Shown piece by piece: positions 4,684 to 5,048 of a stretch of DNA of 5,048 bases. Origin of the DNA: Polyangia bacterium. GTDB lineage: Bacteria; Myxococcota_A; Polyangia; Polyangiales; Polyangiaceae. The DNA is taken from the NCBI GenBank assembly GCA_030430975.1, contig JAUIKB010000526.1, positions 1 to 5,048 of the forward strand, in the 5' to 3' direction. Made by a program: the position numbers and the translations under genes. Numbering within the stretch: the first letter of the stretch is position 1; each line of letters opens with the position of its first letter. Below the pieces are notes generated by a model. It was not told the origin of the DNA. It did no database searches and worked only from the letters and a program-made list of their open reading frames with translations.

Positions 4684-5048
4684 ATGCGAACGTTTTCATG
4701 CTTCCTGCCGGCGGGCTTGGCCATCATCATCTCATCGGTCGTCGCGTGCGGCGCTGAAAGGCCGGACGACCCCGAGCTCGGCACGGAGTCTCACAACGTG
4801 ACGGCCTCGGCGTGGCTGTTGGCGTACGAACGACCGGACATCTTTCAGCCGATCGTCGCCAAGGTCCCGACGGGTGGTTTTTTTATCGGCGCCACTGCCG
4901 GCCCGCTCGCCACAGAACGCGTGGTGGTGCGCCGCCTCGACACCGCCTCCGCCCGAATCCGCGACAGCGAAGAAGAGGTGTTCGGTGAGTTGCGCGTCAC
5001 CACCACCACCGGCTTCGGCACGCTGTGGCTCGCGCCGCGCCTGCCCGC
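4684..5048 (+). CDS. Lipoprotein of unknown function, N-terminal part (cut by window edge)
   Basis: From ATG 4684, 121 codons and two bases are open to the window edge. The N-terminus (MRTFSCFLPAGLAIIISSVVACG) has a short basic start, a hydrophobic core and a lipobox-like VVAC, so Cys22 is the probable lipid site. After a short acidic linker (27-36) comes a soluble part with beta-strand-like alternation (TERVVVRRLD, GELRVTTTTGFGTLWLAPRL), suggesting a beta-rich domain. I recognise no family. Phe66-Phe67 are encoded by a run of seven T, odd in this GC-rich sequence. The gene lies 97 nt after the cysteine-rich gene on the same strand and may share its transcript. The start is supported by an AGG at eight bases. 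Confidence 0.75.
   Translation, partial: MRTFSCFLPAGLAIIISSVVACGAERPDDPELGTESHNVTASAWLLAYERPDIFQPIVAKVPTGGFFIGATAGPLATERVVVRRLDTASARIRDSEEEVFGELRVTTTTGFGTLWLAPRLP

Overview
The window is high-GC DNA, and all five protein-coding genes in it begin with a signal peptide that ends in a lipobox-type cysteine. Gly/Ser/Gln-rich linkers follow the cysteine in two of them. Secreted domain types include a MopE-like Asp/Cys motif, LamG, CAP and M28. Together this points to a predatory or saprophytic Myxococcota, most likely the Polyangia (Sorangium/Sandaracinus-like). That assignment rests on protein style recalled from memory, not on a search.

Layout. Positions 1-879 (minus strand, cut by the window edge) encode an M28-family zinc aminopeptidase lipoprotein. 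Positions 926-1828 (minus) encode a CAP/PR-1-type lipoprotein with a long GT(A/S)QGG-repeat linker. These two are 46 nt apart and probably form one transcription unit running leftwards. Positions 1829-2330 hold no convincing gene. This is the divergent promoter region. It contains a perfect 16-bp palindrome, a 12-bp direct copy of part of it 211 bp away, and several other dyads. Rightwards there follow a mosaic lipoprotein (2331-3887: beta-sandwich domain, degenerate MopE-like motif, LamG domain, and a GGG..SSNY..YRL tail), a cysteine-rich lipoprotein (3981-4586) and the start of a further lipoprotein of unknown function (4684 to the end). A strong G.U-containing stem-loop lies across the stop codon of the LamG gene, and a weaker one follows the cysteine-rich gene.

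Taken together, this is a locus for exported, probably outer-membrane-anchored proteins. The left arm supplies a peptidase and a CAP-domain protein. The right arm supplies carbohydrate/protein-binding or structural lipoproteins of unknown role. No mobile element, CRISPR array, tRNA, rRNA or phage gene was seen. Nothing in the sequence proves that the five genes act in one pathway. The most unusual items are the right-arm orphan lipoproteins and the dyad-rich divergent region.
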